Shown: positions 27,091-36,000, numbered from the stretch's first letter. The stretch: DNA of 64,000 bases from Faecalispora jeddahensis (GCF_000577335.1 NZ_CBYL010000003.1:1-64000); one strand, 5' to 3'. Program-made: numbers and translations. The notes: a model not told the origin generated them from the sequence alone.

Positions 27091-27170
27091 AAGAATGGAT
27101 TTGGATAGAAAAAACAAAAACGCAAAAGCTAAGAATATGAATCAAAATGATAAAAAGGAGTCATCGATCA

Positions 27171-27374
27171 ATGGATTATACAATAGAAGAAACGGCTCGT
27201 CTATACTCGGCTTTACAAGTCGATAAAAATCAATGGATAGAGCATCTGCAGCGCCCCTATAATATAGAAGACATCAACCAGGCCGAAGAAGAAATCCGAA
27301 CCATCGAACCGCTCATGGAAAAAGTAAAAAAGGATTATCTCTCTCGCGGCGGAGATGTGTCCGCACTCCAGTAA
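27171..27374 (+). CDS. Small helical hypothetical protein
   Basis: A 67-residue acidic protein, MDYTIEETARLYSALQ, largely helical with a central KNQWIEHLQRPY. AAGGAG lies 10 nt upstream of the ATG, and a terminator follows the stop. No family recognised and no membrane segment. It is in the AT-rich strip next to the tail operon, but nothing ties it to the tail functionally. Confidence 0.55.
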   Translation: MDYTIEETARLYSALQVDKNQWIEHLQRPYNIEDINQAEEEIRTIEPLMEKVKKDYLSRGGDVSALQ

Positions 27375-27396
27375 TGCTTTTCCCCGAAACACTTTG

Positions 27397-27432
27397 CCGC
27401 CTTTGAATTTCTGATTCAAGGGCGGATTTTTC
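27397..27432 (+). terminator. Terminator after the small helical gene
   Basis: CCGCC plus TTTGAAT (27397-27408) pair with ATTCAAG plus GGCGG (27414-27425), followed by ATTTTTC. Confidence 0.75.
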
Positions 27433-27574
27433 TGTTCAGAGCATACTATTTCTCATTTTTTCGGCTACGGCCAACCCCAAAAGAAAACCGGAATTCTTTC
27501 ATGCAGCAAGGCGACCTTCTATTGCAAAATTAAAAGGTGCATGTTAGGATGTGGAACAGAGAAAACATAAATAA

Positions 27575-27603
27575 GCCCCATACGCTGTAACGGCATATGG
27601 GGC
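27575..27603 (-). terminator. Terminator of the 391-residue hypothetical gene
   Basis: GCCCCATA (27575-27582) pairs with TATGGGGC (27596-27603); on the minus strand TTATTTATG follows. Confidence 0.7.
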
Positions 27604-27649
27604 CCAAACTGATAAATCAAAATCAATTTATTAAGCCGATTGCTACCAA

Positions 27650-28825
27650 TTAATAAAGCACAATGGTGTCGTCCTGAACGGCGCAACCGCATTCAAAGCT
27701 CTGTTGCTGGTGTGTTTCCAGATCAAAAATGGAGTAAAAAACAAATGAATCCGTTTCATCACTGATCACGTATTCCGCCACCAGAAAACGATCCTCCACG
27801 CAGGCGACAAACTGCCCAAGCTCCTTGCTGTACTGACTGCTCACCGAGGAATTGAACACGCCCTGAATCTCATAAGTATCCTCATGCTCCGTCACACGGT
27901 AAATCCGGGTGGGGCAGGGCTCAATGAAAAAGGTAGCCGGCTCTTCCCCTTCTTTCAGATTCAATTCGGCCGCAACCGTTTTTTTGCCGCCGGCCTTCTC
28001 TACCGCACAGATACGCTGGTCGCTGTTAGGGTAGTATTTTGCGCGAAAATACAAGCTGTCCTGATCCTGCCCCACATAGCGCACCAAACCCTGTGTGCCG
28101 GCGCTGAGCAGCAGCTCCAGCGGCAGGTGAGTTTCGTCCGCCTTAACGGCAACAACAAAATCCAGCAGCGGGCACAGCCACACATTATCGCTGATGTCAT
28201 CCCCCAGCCATCGCCGGTTGCGGTAGCATTTTTCTTTTTCCTCTTCGCTGCCGTAGGGCTCTAAAATCAGGAGCATCCGCTCGCCGGCCACGTCAAATGG
28301 AACCAGCTTCTCGGCAGAAAGGTTGCAGAGCCGTTTATCCCTTACATAATAATAGCGTCCTTCCTCCAGATCATACAGGTAAGCGATCCGCTCAAAACCG
28401 GACGCCTTCTTATATTCCTCAAACAGATGTCGATGGCGCTCATTCTCTTCCGTATAAAAAATCACACGGCTTTCGTCAAGCGCCTGGCAGTCTGCAAAGC
28501 TGCCCACAAAGCGCAGTTCTTCCGATTTTTTTTCCTGCCCGGTCTGTTTGTCGAACCGCAAAAGACGGGCGGAGCTTTCTCCGCTTTCCATCACGACAAT
28601 AATGTCGCCGGGAAAAGAGTAAAAGTGCAGCACCACGGCCGGGTCGCCCAAAAAGCAATTGGCGACCACCCGCTCCGTCTTGGTGTTTCTGTCATATTCC
28701 AGCAGAAACAGGCTGTAATGCCCCTCTTCCGCTTTTTCTTCTGCATAGTATACCGTAGACCCGCTGATTTCGATCAGCTTTACACGGCTGTCGGTGACCT
28801 TGTTGCGAATATCCACAACCGTCAT
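27650..28825 (-). CDS. Conserved hypothetical protein, propeller-like
   Basis: A 391-residue cytosolic protein (no signal peptide or membrane segment). Its sequence alternates short beta blocks with acidic loops (VYYAEEKAEEGHYSLFLLEYD, RVIFYTEENERHRHLF, SLYFRAKYYPNSDQRI), which suggests WD- or Kelch-like propeller blades. I do not recognise a named family. GCGGGGGA precedes the ATG at 28825. Single-gene unit with its own terminator; its promoter region adjoins repeat array 2 and carries an orphan repeat end. Confidence 0.65.
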   Translation of the reverse strand: MTVVDIRNKVTDSRVKLIEISGSTVYYAEEKAEEGHYSLFLLEYDRNTKTERVVANCFLGDPAVVLHFYSFPGDIIVVMESGESSARLLRFDKQTGQEKKSEELRFVGSFADCQALDESRVIFYTEENERHRHLFEEYKKASGFERIAYLYDLEEGRYYYVRDKRLCNLSAEKLVPFDVAGERMLLILEPYGSEEEKEKCYRNRRWLGDDISDNVWLCPLLDFVVAVKADETHLPLELLLSAGTQGLVRYVGQDQDSLYFRAKYYPNSDQRICAVEKAGGKKTVAAELNLKEGEEPATFFIEPCPTRIYRVTEHEDTYEIQGVFNSSVSSQYSKELGQFVACVEDRFLVAEYVISDETDSFVFYSIFDLETHQQQSFECGCAVQDDTIVLY

Positions 28826-28883
28826 ATGATTCCCCCGCTTTCCCGCCGGGTACAGCTTGTCCGCCCGGCTTGATAGACTGATG

Positions 28884-28897
28884 ATTTATTATATCAT
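28884..28897 (-). promoter_or_regulatory. Extended -10 promoter of the 391-residue gene, orphan repeat end
   Basis: Minus-strand TGATATAATAAATC with TATAAT at plus 28893-28888, about 60 nt before the start codon. It is the same motif (TGATATAATAA) that ends each unit of array 2. No clear -35. Confidence 0.55.
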
Positions 28898-28950
28898 AAA
28901 TTCCGATATGGGCTTACAAAAAGCCGCCTGAGATATTAGATAATAAAACT

Positions 28951-29270
28951 GATGATTCAATGCTCCCTCAGCCGCCAAAAGCTTCGCTTTTGCTTACGGC
29001 GTGAGGTTATTATATCATCCCGTTTCTTGCTTTGTTCTGAAAAAACAGCTAGACATCTGTTTTTCTCTGGACTGGATGATTCAATGCTCTCTCAGCCGCC
29101 AAAAGCTTCGCTTTTGCTTACGGCGTGAGGTTATTATATCATCCCGTTTCTTGCTTTGTTCTGAAAAAACAGCTAGACATCTGTTTTTCTCTGGACTGGA
29201 TGATTCAATGCTCTCTCAGCCGCCCGAAGCTCTGCTTCGGGTCGCGGCGTGAGGTTATTATATCATAAAC
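28951..29270. repeat. Repeat array 2: three palindromic units, 124-bp period
   Basis: Units begin at 28951, 29075 and 29199. Each has arm GGATGAT (first unit TGATGAT), core TTCAATGCTCTCTCAG (first unit CTCCCTCAG) to GTGAGGTTATTATA, and arm ATCATCC (last unit ATCATAAA). Inner stems are GCCG/CGGC with AAAAGC/GCTTTT in units 1-2 and CCGAAGC/GCTTCGG in unit 3. The spacer contains its own GAAAAAACAG/CTGTTTTTC hairpin. Arms and stems differ from array 1 but keep pairing. Located between a leftward and a rightward gene. Confidence 0.85.
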
Positions 29271-29328
29271 CCCCATAATTTGCATTCCCCGCACGGGAAT
29301 TTTCTGCAGGAGAAAGGAGTAGCCGCGC

Positions 29329-29583
29329 ATGTTGACAAGCCAAAAAGGGAGCGTCCTGACCATAGACATCCACGGAATGCGTTCAGACGACGCCAAGCGT
29401 CAGCTGGAGCGGCTGCTCTCCCGTGCTGGAAAAGATGTTCGCGAAATCGTGGTGATCCACGGGTACAGCCACGGGCAGGTACTTAAAAACATGGTGCGCC
29501 TTGAGCTAAAACACGCGCGGATTCAAAGCAAGCTGATCTCCCTGAACGAGGGGCAGACACGGCTTCTGCTGAAAGAACGATAA
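29329..29583 (+). CDS. Smr domain protein
   Basis: An 84-residue stand-alone Smr domain, the fold found at the MutS2 C-terminus with nicking-endonuclease or RNA-binding activity. Seen: VLTIDIHGMRSDDAKRQLERLL (the LDxHG strand) and IVVIHGYSHGQVLKNMVRL, where the HGxG motif appears as HGYSHG. AAAGGAG lies 9 nt upstream of the ATG. Monocistronic with a strong terminator. The role cannot be told from the domain alone. Confidence 0.85.
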   Translation: MLTSQKGSVLTIDIHGMRSDDAKRQLERLLSRAGKDVREIVVIHGYSHGQVLKNMVRLELKHARIQSKLISLNEGQTRLLLKER

Positions 29584-29621
29584 AAAAGCCTTGAGCTGTT
29601 TTTACCAGCTCAAGGCTTTTT
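29583..29621 (+). terminator. Terminator between the Smr and LCP genes (bidirectional)
   Basis: AAAAAGCCTTGAGCTG (29583-29598) pairs perfectly with CAGCTCAAGGCTTTTT (29606-29621). T-tracts on both strands; it serves the converging genes. Confidence 0.9.
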
Positions 29622-29630
29622 GAATCAATC

Positions 29631-30701
29631 TCAGCGGCTTTCAAAAGAAGATTCCTGAGAGGAATCGGACGACCCGAGGTTTTCCTCGTAAATGAATTCC
29701 ACCAGATTTTTATGGTTTTTCTCAAAATTGACAACCAGGGAAGAACCAACACCCGGAATATTCTGATCGTCAAAGGTCCCATCCACAGGGATTCGGTTCT
29801 GACTGGTGGGATAATTGAGATACGTCAGCGAGTTGGCCGCAAGCGACAAAATCTCGTTCTTCGTCATATTCGTGGTCACAAGAGGAAGCACATCGTACAG
29901 AATCCCGTTGATCGTTCCCAGATCGGACGTTTTGAATTCGTCGATGATCGCCTGGAGCACCTTGCGCTGACGCAGCGTACGCTCATAATCGTTGCCGATA
30001 TCGCGGATACGGGAATAATAATGCGCCTGCTTCCCGGTCATATGCTGTATACCGCCGGTCAGGCGTTTGGAGTAGGATTCGCCGGAATACGTATTGATCA
30101 GCTTTGCTTCCGCGCTGCTAATCTCCACTGTAACGCCGCCCAGGCGGTCGATAATTTTATTAAAGGAATCGTTGCTGATCAGCACATAGCGGTCAATATC
30201 CACGCCAAATCCGTTTTCAATGGTCTGCACCGTCAGCGTCGGGCCGCCGATAGAATACGCAACCGTCAGCTTGTTGGCCTGATGGCCGGGGATGGAAACG
30301 TACATGTCGCGCATGAAGGACGTCATTTTCAGCTTTTCGTGTCTGCGGTCCAGAGAGACCATCAGCATGCTGTCGCTGCGGCCCTTGTCGTTTTCCTGAT
30401 AATCGTCCACGCCCATCAGCAGCACATTCAGGATTTTGTCATCATGATACAGCCCATTAACAACATATTTGGAATTCCCCATGTTATCAAAAGAGGTGAC
30501 TCCCGAATTGTTCGGCGTCGAGGACTGCACCGGGTCCGGTTCAAACTGTATGCGTCCCAGCAGATGATCCGCATAAACCAGCGTCCCGCCTACCGTAATT
30601 AAAACAAGGCTGACGACCAAAATCGCCACATTGAGAATCACAGCCTTTTTTCCTTTTCCTGAAACGGGCCGGCGACCCTTCATCGGCTCTTTCTTTTTCA
30701 C
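29631..30701 (-). CDS. LytR-CpsA-Psr (LCP) family wall-polymer ligase
   Basis: Attaches lipid-linked glycopolymers to peptidoglycan on the outer membrane face. The 356-residue protein has a basic cytoplasmic N-terminus, one membrane segment (about 20-42), then the LCP domain: NVLLMGVDDYQ, GRSDSMLMVSLD, MTSFMRDMYVSIPG (Arg binding the pyrophosphate), KLTVAYSIGG, and the RIRDIGNDYERTLRQR block. It ends in a Ser/Glu-rich tail. The start is a GTG at 30701 with AAGGGATG upstream. Confidence 0.93.
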   Translation of the reverse strand: MKKKEPMKGRRPVSGKGKKAVILNVAILVVSLVLITVGGTLVYADHLLGRIQFEPDPVQSSTPNNSGVTSFDNMGNSKYVVNGLYHDDKILNVLLMGVDDYQENDKGRSDSMLMVSLDRRHEKLKMTSFMRDMYVSIPGHQANKLTVAYSIGGPTLTVQTIENGFGVDIDRYVLISNDSFNKIIDRLGGVTVEISSAEAKLINTYSGESYSKRLTGGIQHMTGKQAHYYSRIRDIGNDYERTLRQRKVLQAIIDEFKTSDLGTINGILYDVLPLVTTNMTKNEILSLAANSLTYLNYPTSQNRIPVDGTFDDQNIPGVGSSLVVNFEKNHKNLVEFIYEENLGSSDSSQESSFESR

Positions 30702-30825
30702 AACATCATCCCTTCTTCAGCGTCTCGGTCAGGCAAGCTCTTGCTTGTACCGCAGGCACTCCCTTATGTGTTATCTTGTTCTGTTTTATCCTTTTTTATG
30801 TCTCGTATTCCGGCAGCAAATAAGC

Positions 30826-31449
30826 TTATTTTTTCTGCGGATTCGCCGGATCGGGCTCTTCTCCCGGCAGGTCCTGCTCATCCAGCGTCAGCTCGTAGGA
30901 CGGCAGGAATTCTGTCAGAAAGCATTCCGCTTCCGGCAGACCCATCGCCAGAATCGTCTCCCGCTGCGCCTGTTCGGCCCGGCGGAATTCGGCGTTGCCC
31001 ATTCCGCGCTCCTCCACGCATTTGATCAAAGCAGAAATTTTATCCGCTGCTTTCACCAATGGATAAAGCTCCTCGTCGCCCGGCTCGTTTTCACAAATCA
31101 GCGGCTCGTATGCTCCCCGAAGATCCTTCGGCAGCAAAGCCAGAAGGCGCTGCTGTGCCATTTCTTCCACCCGGCGGTATGCCTGCCGGATTTCAGGGTT
31201 ATCGTATTTCACCGGTGTCGGCAAATCCCCTGTTAAGATCTCGGTTACATCGTGGAACATGGCCAGTACCGCGGCCCGTTCGGGATTCACGCTGCCGCCG
31301 AAGCGGGTATTGCGCAAAAGCGCCAGCGCGTGGGCAATCACCGCAACGTCGAGACTGTGCTCACAGATATTCTCGCTTCTGGTATTGCGCATCAGGCCCC
31401 ATCGGTTAATGTATTTCATTCGCGAAAGCATCGCATAAAAATGATACAT
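30826..31449 (-). CDS. YfbR-like HD-domain 5'-deoxynucleotidase
   Basis: A 207-residue HD phosphohydrolase. Family members remove phosphate from deoxynucleoside monophosphates in pyrimidine salvage. Seen: MYHFYAMLSRMKYINRWGLM start, metal ligands in SENICEHSLDVA (His), AMFHDVTEILTGD (His-Asp) and VKAADKISA (Asp), the YfbR arrangement. The ATG at 31449 is chosen because GGGAGG stands 7 nt before it. Promoter TTGTAT-17-TATAAT identified. The acidic Pro-rich C-terminal tail (residues 190-207) is extra. Confidence 0.85.
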   Translation of the reverse strand: MYHFYAMLSRMKYINRWGLMRNTRSENICEHSLDVAVIAHALALLRNTRFGGSVNPERAAVLAMFHDVTEILTGDLPTPVKYDNPEIRQAYRRVEEMAQQRLLALLPKDLRGAYEPLICENEPGDEELYPLVKAADKISALIKCVEERGMGNAEFRRAEQAQRETILAMGLPEAECFLTEFLPSYELTLDEQDLPGEEPDPANPQKK

Positions 31450-31507
31450 TTCCATTCCTCCCAGCCGCTTATGTGACAAATTTCGGCTCAAAGCAACTAC
31501 GACAGTT

Positions 31508-31536
31508 ATTATAACAGAGAAAAACGCAGGATACAA
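31508..31536 (-). promoter_or_regulatory. Sigma-A promoter of the HD gene, with repeat-like extended -10
   Basis: Minus-strand TTGTAT (31536-31531), 17-nt spacer, TATAAT (31513-31508) within TGTTATAATAAC, the same string that ends the repeat units. Leader about 50 nt. Confidence 0.75.
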
Positions 31537-31592
31537 CAAATCGAAATTATTTTACAATTGACATGATTTCCTCTTCATTCAGGGGAATTCCT

Positions 31593-32192
31593 ATGTTATA
31601 ATAACCTCACGCTGTAAACAGAAGCAAGCTTCGGGCAGCTGAGAGAGCATTGAAACAGAATAAACCATATAAAAAGGCGGCTCTGCCGCTGTGAATAGAG
31701 CTCTTTACAATGTATTCTGTTATAATCACCTCGCGCTGTAATCCAGCCCGTATGGCCGCTTTATTTTCTCACTGCAAATTCACTTTTATCAGGTACATTC
31801 TACAGATGAATTCTGTTATAATAACCTCACGCCACAAACCGAAGCAGAGCTTCGGGTGGCTGGGAGAACATTGAAACAGAATAAGCCAACATGAAATCAT
31901 TATTTCCTGTTATAAATCGGTTTGTTTAAAATACATTCTGTTATAATAACCTCACACCACAAACCGAAGCAGAGCTTCGGGTGGCTGGGAGAACATTGAA
32001 ACAGAATAAGTCAACATGAAATCATTATTTCCTGTTATAAATCGGTTTGTTTAAAATACATTCTGTTATAATAACCTCACACCACAAACCGAAGCAGAGC
32101 TTCGGGTGGCTGGGAGAACATTGAAACAGAATAAGCCAGCATGAAATCATTATTTCCTGTTATAAATCAGTTTGTTTAAAATGCATTCTGTT
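31593..32192. repeat. Repeat array 3: palindromic units, mostly 125-bp period, reverse orientation
   Basis: Unit starts: about 31593 (diverged), 31714 (truncated, hairpin missing), 31810, 31935 and 32060, with an orphan left end at 32185. Intact units read ATTCTGT, TATAATAACCTCAC, nested stems GCCAC/GTGGC (units 4-5 start ACCAC) and CCGAAGC/GCTTCGG, then GGGAGAACATTGAA and ACAGAAT. The last three units and the orphan are exactly 125 bp apart. Spacers differ completely from arrays 1 and 2. Orientation is opposite to the other arrays: the TATAAT end faces yfhO. Confidence 0.85.
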
Positions 32193-32417
32193 ATAAAATA
32201 TTATTTATTGTTTTCTTGACCCTAAACCCTGCAGCCTATCGACCGCGGCATTTAGGCTCCCAGCCGGTATGAATCAAAAAAGGCAAAGGCGCCGCTTTCA
32301 CTGAATACCCTGCGCGCCGCCCGCCGCATTTGCTGCCGGTTTGCGTACTGTCCCCATATGGCGACTCTCCGGCGGACAGGCAGACGCTTATTTTTCTGCG
32401 CAAAGGAGTGGACGATT
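32193..32417 (+). other. Leader region upstream of the YfhO gene
   Basis: No gene. The last orphan repeat end (TGTTATAAAATA, from 32189) may act as the promoter -10. The rest is a GC-rich leader of about 200 nt with no recognised riboswitch. Confidence 0.35.
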
Positions 32418-34841
32418 TTGAACCTGCTTTCCAGAACGGTGTCGAGCAAGAACGTACTCTTGAAAGCATTTTTGTATAGTCTGGGTCTTGCCACGCTGAT
32501 TTTTCTTCCCTTTCAGCTGGTAGACAGCGGCTATTTTTTATTTTACGGCGATTTTAATGTTCAGCAGGTTCCTTTTTACCGCATGTGCCACGACGCAATC
32601 CGCAGCGGCAACTGGCGGTGGAGCTGGACAACGGATTTGGGCGCCAATTTTATCGGCTCCTACTCCTTTTATCTGCTGGGCAGCCCGTTTTTCTGGCTGA
32701 CTATCCCGTTCCCCAGCAATGCGGTTCCATACCTGATGGGCCCTCTGCTGGTGCTGAAATTTGCCTTCTCCGGCTGCACCGGCTGTCTGTATCTCAAGCG
32801 TTATGTCCGCGACCCCGAATTTGCCGTGGCCGGCGGGATGCTGTACGCGTTTTCCGGCTTTTCCGTCTATAACATCTTTTTCAATCATTTTCATGAAGCG
32901 ATCATCGTATTCCCCCTGCTGCTGTGGGCGATGGATGAATATATGTATCATCGCCGGCGCGGCATCTTCGCGGTGACGGTGTTCGCAAGCTGCTTTGTCA
33001 ATTACTACTTTTTTGTGGGACAAGTCGTATTCTGCATTTTGTACTGGCTGGTGCGGGCATTCTGCGGCAGCTGGAAGATCACGGTGAAGGATTTTCTGCT
33101 TCTGCTTGTGGAGTCCGTGCTGGGTGTCGCGCTCTCCGGTGCGCTGCTGGTGCCGACCATCCTGACGGTGATTCAGAACCCCCGCGTCGACAATCCGCCG
33201 GACGGCTGGGGCGCGCTGCTGTACGGCTGGAACCAGCGCTATATGCACATTTTGCAGTCGTTCTTCTTCCCGCCGGATATCCCGGCCCGGCCGAATTTCA
33301 CGCCGAATTCCGAGGCAAAATGGGCGTCTCTCGGGGCGTGGCTGCCACTGTTCAGCATGACGGGCGTATTCGCTTTTCTGCAGAACCGCCACCGTCACTG
33401 GCTGAAAAAGCTGCTCGGCATTCTGTTCTTGATGACCATGGTGCCGATCCTGAATTCCGCATTCCAGCTGTTCAACGCCTCGTATTACGCGCGGTGGTTC
33501 TATATGCTGGTGCTCATGATGTGCCTTGCCACCCTGATTTCCCTGGAGCGCGAAAGCAGCGACTGGCGCAGGGCCGTGCACTGGGTGCTGGGCATCACAC
33601 TCGGCATCGCTTTGCCGATCGGCCTGATGCCGCAGTCGAAGACCAACAACGGTACCACCACCCGCACCATCGGGCTGGAGGAATACCCCACCCGTTTCTG
33701 GGCCTACGTGGCTCTGGCTCTGCTCGGCCTGCTCGCGCTGTGCATCGTGATGAAATACTGGAAGCGCGACAAGAAAATCTTTCAGCGCCGGATGTTTGCC
33801 GGGATTGCCGCGATCTCCTTTTTATACTCCATCTACTTTATCTCCCTCGGAAAAACCCAGTCGGAGGATGTTCGCAGACAGCTGATCCCCTATGCGCTCA
33901 ACGGCGGCGCGGACGTCTCCCTGCCCGATCTGCAGAACGTGCGCTCCGATTTTTACCACGCGATGGACAATCAGGCCATGTACTGGCAGATTCCCAGCAT
34001 TCAGGCGTTTCACAGCATTGTGCCCGGTTCGATTATGGAATTTTATCCCACCATCGGTGTCACGCGTGACGTCGGCTCGCGGCCGGACACCAAAACGTAT
34101 GGACTGCGCGCGCTGACCTCCTGCCGCTGGTTGTTTGACTATACCGGGGACGACAATTATTTTGGCGGTGAAAACCGGCAAAACCCCGAAATGCCGGGCT
34201 GGCACTATTACGACACCCAGAACGGCTTCGATGTTTGGGAAAACGAATACTATATTCCCATGGGCTTTTCCTATGATTCTTACGTCACCCAGGAGCAGTA
34301 CGACGAAGCCTCCGAAGGGGACCGCGATCTGCTTTTGCTGCACGCTCTGGTGCTTTCAGACGAACAGATCCAAACGTACGGCTCCCTGCTGACACAGCTC
34401 GATCCCGCGGATCTGGACTTTACCCACGATGAGTATTACGAGGCGTGTCAGGAGCGGCGGGCTAGTGCGGGAACGGAGTTCTCACACGACGGCACCGGGT
34501 TTTCCCTGCATTATTCGGCGGAAAAAGAGCGGCTGGTCTTTTTCAGCGTTCCGTATGAATCCGGCTGGAGCGCAACCGTAAACGGGCAGGCGGTTCCTGT
34601 GGAAAAGGTGAGCGTCGGCTTTATGGCCGTAAAGGTTCCCGCCGGGGAATCGGACATCCGCTTTGAATACCGTACTCCGGGCCTCGGCGAAGGGTTCGCC
34701 ATGTCCGGCGCAGCGCTGGTTCTTCTGGTGCTGTATCACCGCCTGACCCTATGCATGGACAACCGCCTGCAGAAAGACCGCAAGCGCCGCATCTTCCGAA
34801 TCAAATCTTCGGAAAACGGAGCTGCGGAGGAGGAATTGTAA
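32418..34841 (+). CDS. YfhO-family multipass membrane glycosyltransferase
   Basis: An 807-residue GT-C-type membrane protein with about a dozen hydrophobic segments in the first 510 residues (the first after about 15 residues) and a large extracytoplasmic C-terminal domain before a last segment. Family marks: the acidic first-loop motif FYGDFNVQQVPFYR with nearby LGANFIGSYSFYLLGSPF. In Bacillus and Listeria, YfhO takes sugar from a lipid carrier made by a CsbB-like GT2 and adds it to lipoteichoic acid outside. The GT2 gene follows with a TAATG overlap, matching that system. The TTG at 32418 is chosen because AAAGGAG is 9 nt before it. Confidence 0.85.
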   Translation: MNLLSRTVSSKNVLLKAFLYSLGLATLIFLPFQLVDSGYFLFYGDFNVQQVPFYRMCHDAIRSGNWRWSWTTDLGANFIGSYSFYLLGSPFFWLTIPFPSNAVPYLMGPLLVLKFAFSGCTGCLYLKRYVRDPEFAVAGGMLYAFSGFSVYNIFFNHFHEAIIVFPLLLWAMDEYMYHRRRGIFAVTVFASCFVNYYFFVGQVVFCILYWLVRAFCGSWKITVKDFLLLLVESVLGVALSGALLVPTILTVIQNPRVDNPPDGWGALLYGWNQRYMHILQSFFFPPDIPARPNFTPNSEAKWASLGAWLPLFSMTGVFAFLQNRHRHWLKKLLGILFLMTMVPILNSAFQLFNASYYARWFYMLVLMMCLATLISLERESSDWRRAVHWVLGITLGIALPIGLMPQSKTNNGTTTRTIGLEEYPTRFWAYVALALLGLLALCIVMKYWKRDKKIFQRRMFAGIAAISFLYSIYFISLGKTQSEDVRRQLIPYALNGGADVSLPDLQNVRSDFYHAMDNQAMYWQIPSIQAFHSIVPGSIMEFYPTIGVTRDVGSRPDTKTYGLRALTSCRWLFDYTGDDNYFGGENRQNPEMPGWHYYDTQNGFDVWENEYYIPMGFSYDSYVTQEQYDEASEGDRDLLLLHALVLSDEQIQTYGSLLTQLDPADLDFTHDEYYEACQERRASAGTEFSHDGTGFSLHYSAEKERLVFFSVPYESGWSATVNGQAVPVEKVSVGFMAVKVPAGESDIRFEYRTPGLGEGFAMSGAALVLLVLYHRLTLCMDNRLQKDRKRRIFRIKSSENGAAEEEL

Positions 34842-35782
34842 TGTCTATTGTCTATTTTGTGATTCCCTGCTACAACGAGGAGCAGGTGCTCCCTGAAACC
34901 GTCAAGCGCCTGACCGTAAAGCTCGGCAGCATGATCGAAAGCGGAATCGCATCACCCGAAAGCCGTATGCTGTTTGTGGATGACGGCAGCCGCGACAAAA
35001 CCTGGGAGCTGATTGAGGGCTATCACCGCGAAAACCCGCTGGTTGGCGGAGTCAAGCTGGCGCATAACCGTGGCCACCAGAATGCGCTTCTGGCCGGGCT
35101 GATGACCGCGCGCAAATACGCGGACTGCGCCATCAGCCTGGATGCCGACCTGCAGGATGACATTGAGGTGCTCGACCAGTTCGTACGTCAATTCCAAGAC
35201 GGCTGCGATGTGGTGTATGGCGTGCGCAGCAAGCGCGAAACCGATACCTTTTTTAAGCGCAACACCGCTCTGGCCTTTTACAGGGTCATGAAGATGCTGG
35301 GCGTCGATCTTGTCTACAACCACGCGGATTACCGCCTGATGAGCCGCCGGGCGCTGGACGCGCTGGCGGACTACCGCGAAACGAATCTGTTTTTGCGCGG
35401 CATTGTGCCGCTCATCGGCTTGCGCAGCGGTACCGTAACGTATGAACGGCACGAACGCTTTGCGGGCGAATCGAAATACCCGCTCAAAAAGATGATCTCC
35501 TTTGCGCTCGACGGCATCACCTCGTTCAGCGTCAAGCCCCTGAAGATCATCGCAAACCTGGGCGTGCTGGTTTCCGTTCTGAGTATTCTCGGCCTGCTGT
35601 ACGCCCTCATCTCTTATTTTACCGGCAACGCCGTAGCGGGCTGGACGGCCATTATCTGCTCCATCTGGCTGCTCGGCGGCATCCAGCTGCTTTGCATCGG
35701 CGTTTTGGGCGGCTACATCGGGAAAATTTACAATGAGGTGAAAGACAGACCCCGCTACTTAATTGAAGAAGAGCTTCGCTGA
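34841..35782 (+). CDS. GT2 glycosyltransferase making lipid-linked sugar (CsbB/GtrB-like)
   Basis: A 313-residue protein with a cytoplasmic GT-A domain (FVIPCYNEEQVL; FVDDGSRDKTW; metal-binding SLDADLQDD) and two C-terminal membrane segments (about 235-260 and 270-295), the layout of undecaprenyl-phosphate glycosyltransferases. It would load a sugar on the lipid carrier used by the YfhO protein. GGAGGAGG precedes the ATG, which overlaps the yfhO stop. The third partner of such systems, a GtcA-type flippase, is not in the window. Confidence 0.9.
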   Translation: MSIVYFVIPCYNEEQVLPETVKRLTVKLGSMIESGIASPESRMLFVDDGSRDKTWELIEGYHRENPLVGGVKLAHNRGHQNALLAGLMTARKYADCAISLDADLQDDIEVLDQFVRQFQDGCDVVYGVRSKRETDTFFKRNTALAFYRVMKMLGVDLVYNHADYRLMSRRALDALADYRETNLFLRGIVPLIGLRSGTVTYERHERFAGESKYPLKKMISFALDGITSFSVKPLKIIANLGVLVSVLSILGLLYALISYFTGNAVAGWTAIICSIWLLGGIQLLCIGVLGGYIGKIYNEVKDRPRYLIEEELR

Positions 35783-35818
35783 GCTTACCGAACCATGTAC
35801 AGCTTTCCTGACGCTTTG

Positions 35819-35853
35819 AGCCCGGCCCGTAATTACACGGGCGGGGCTTTTTT
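35819..35853 (+). terminator. Terminator of the YfhO-GT2 operon
   Basis: AGCCCGGCCCGT (35819-35830) pairs with ACGGGCGGGGCT (35837-35848), one mismatch, followed by T5. Confidence 0.85.
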
Positions 35854-36000
35854 GTGCCGAAACAGTCGCCGCTTTTCCGAATGGAACGGAAATTTCTGCG
35901 CAAATTATTGGCAGATGCGTTCACACTGCAAAGCAGCCCGGCTTTTTCACCGGGCCGAACGCACAGTTTGCCGCCCTGCGCGGCGGAAGGAAGGAACTGC

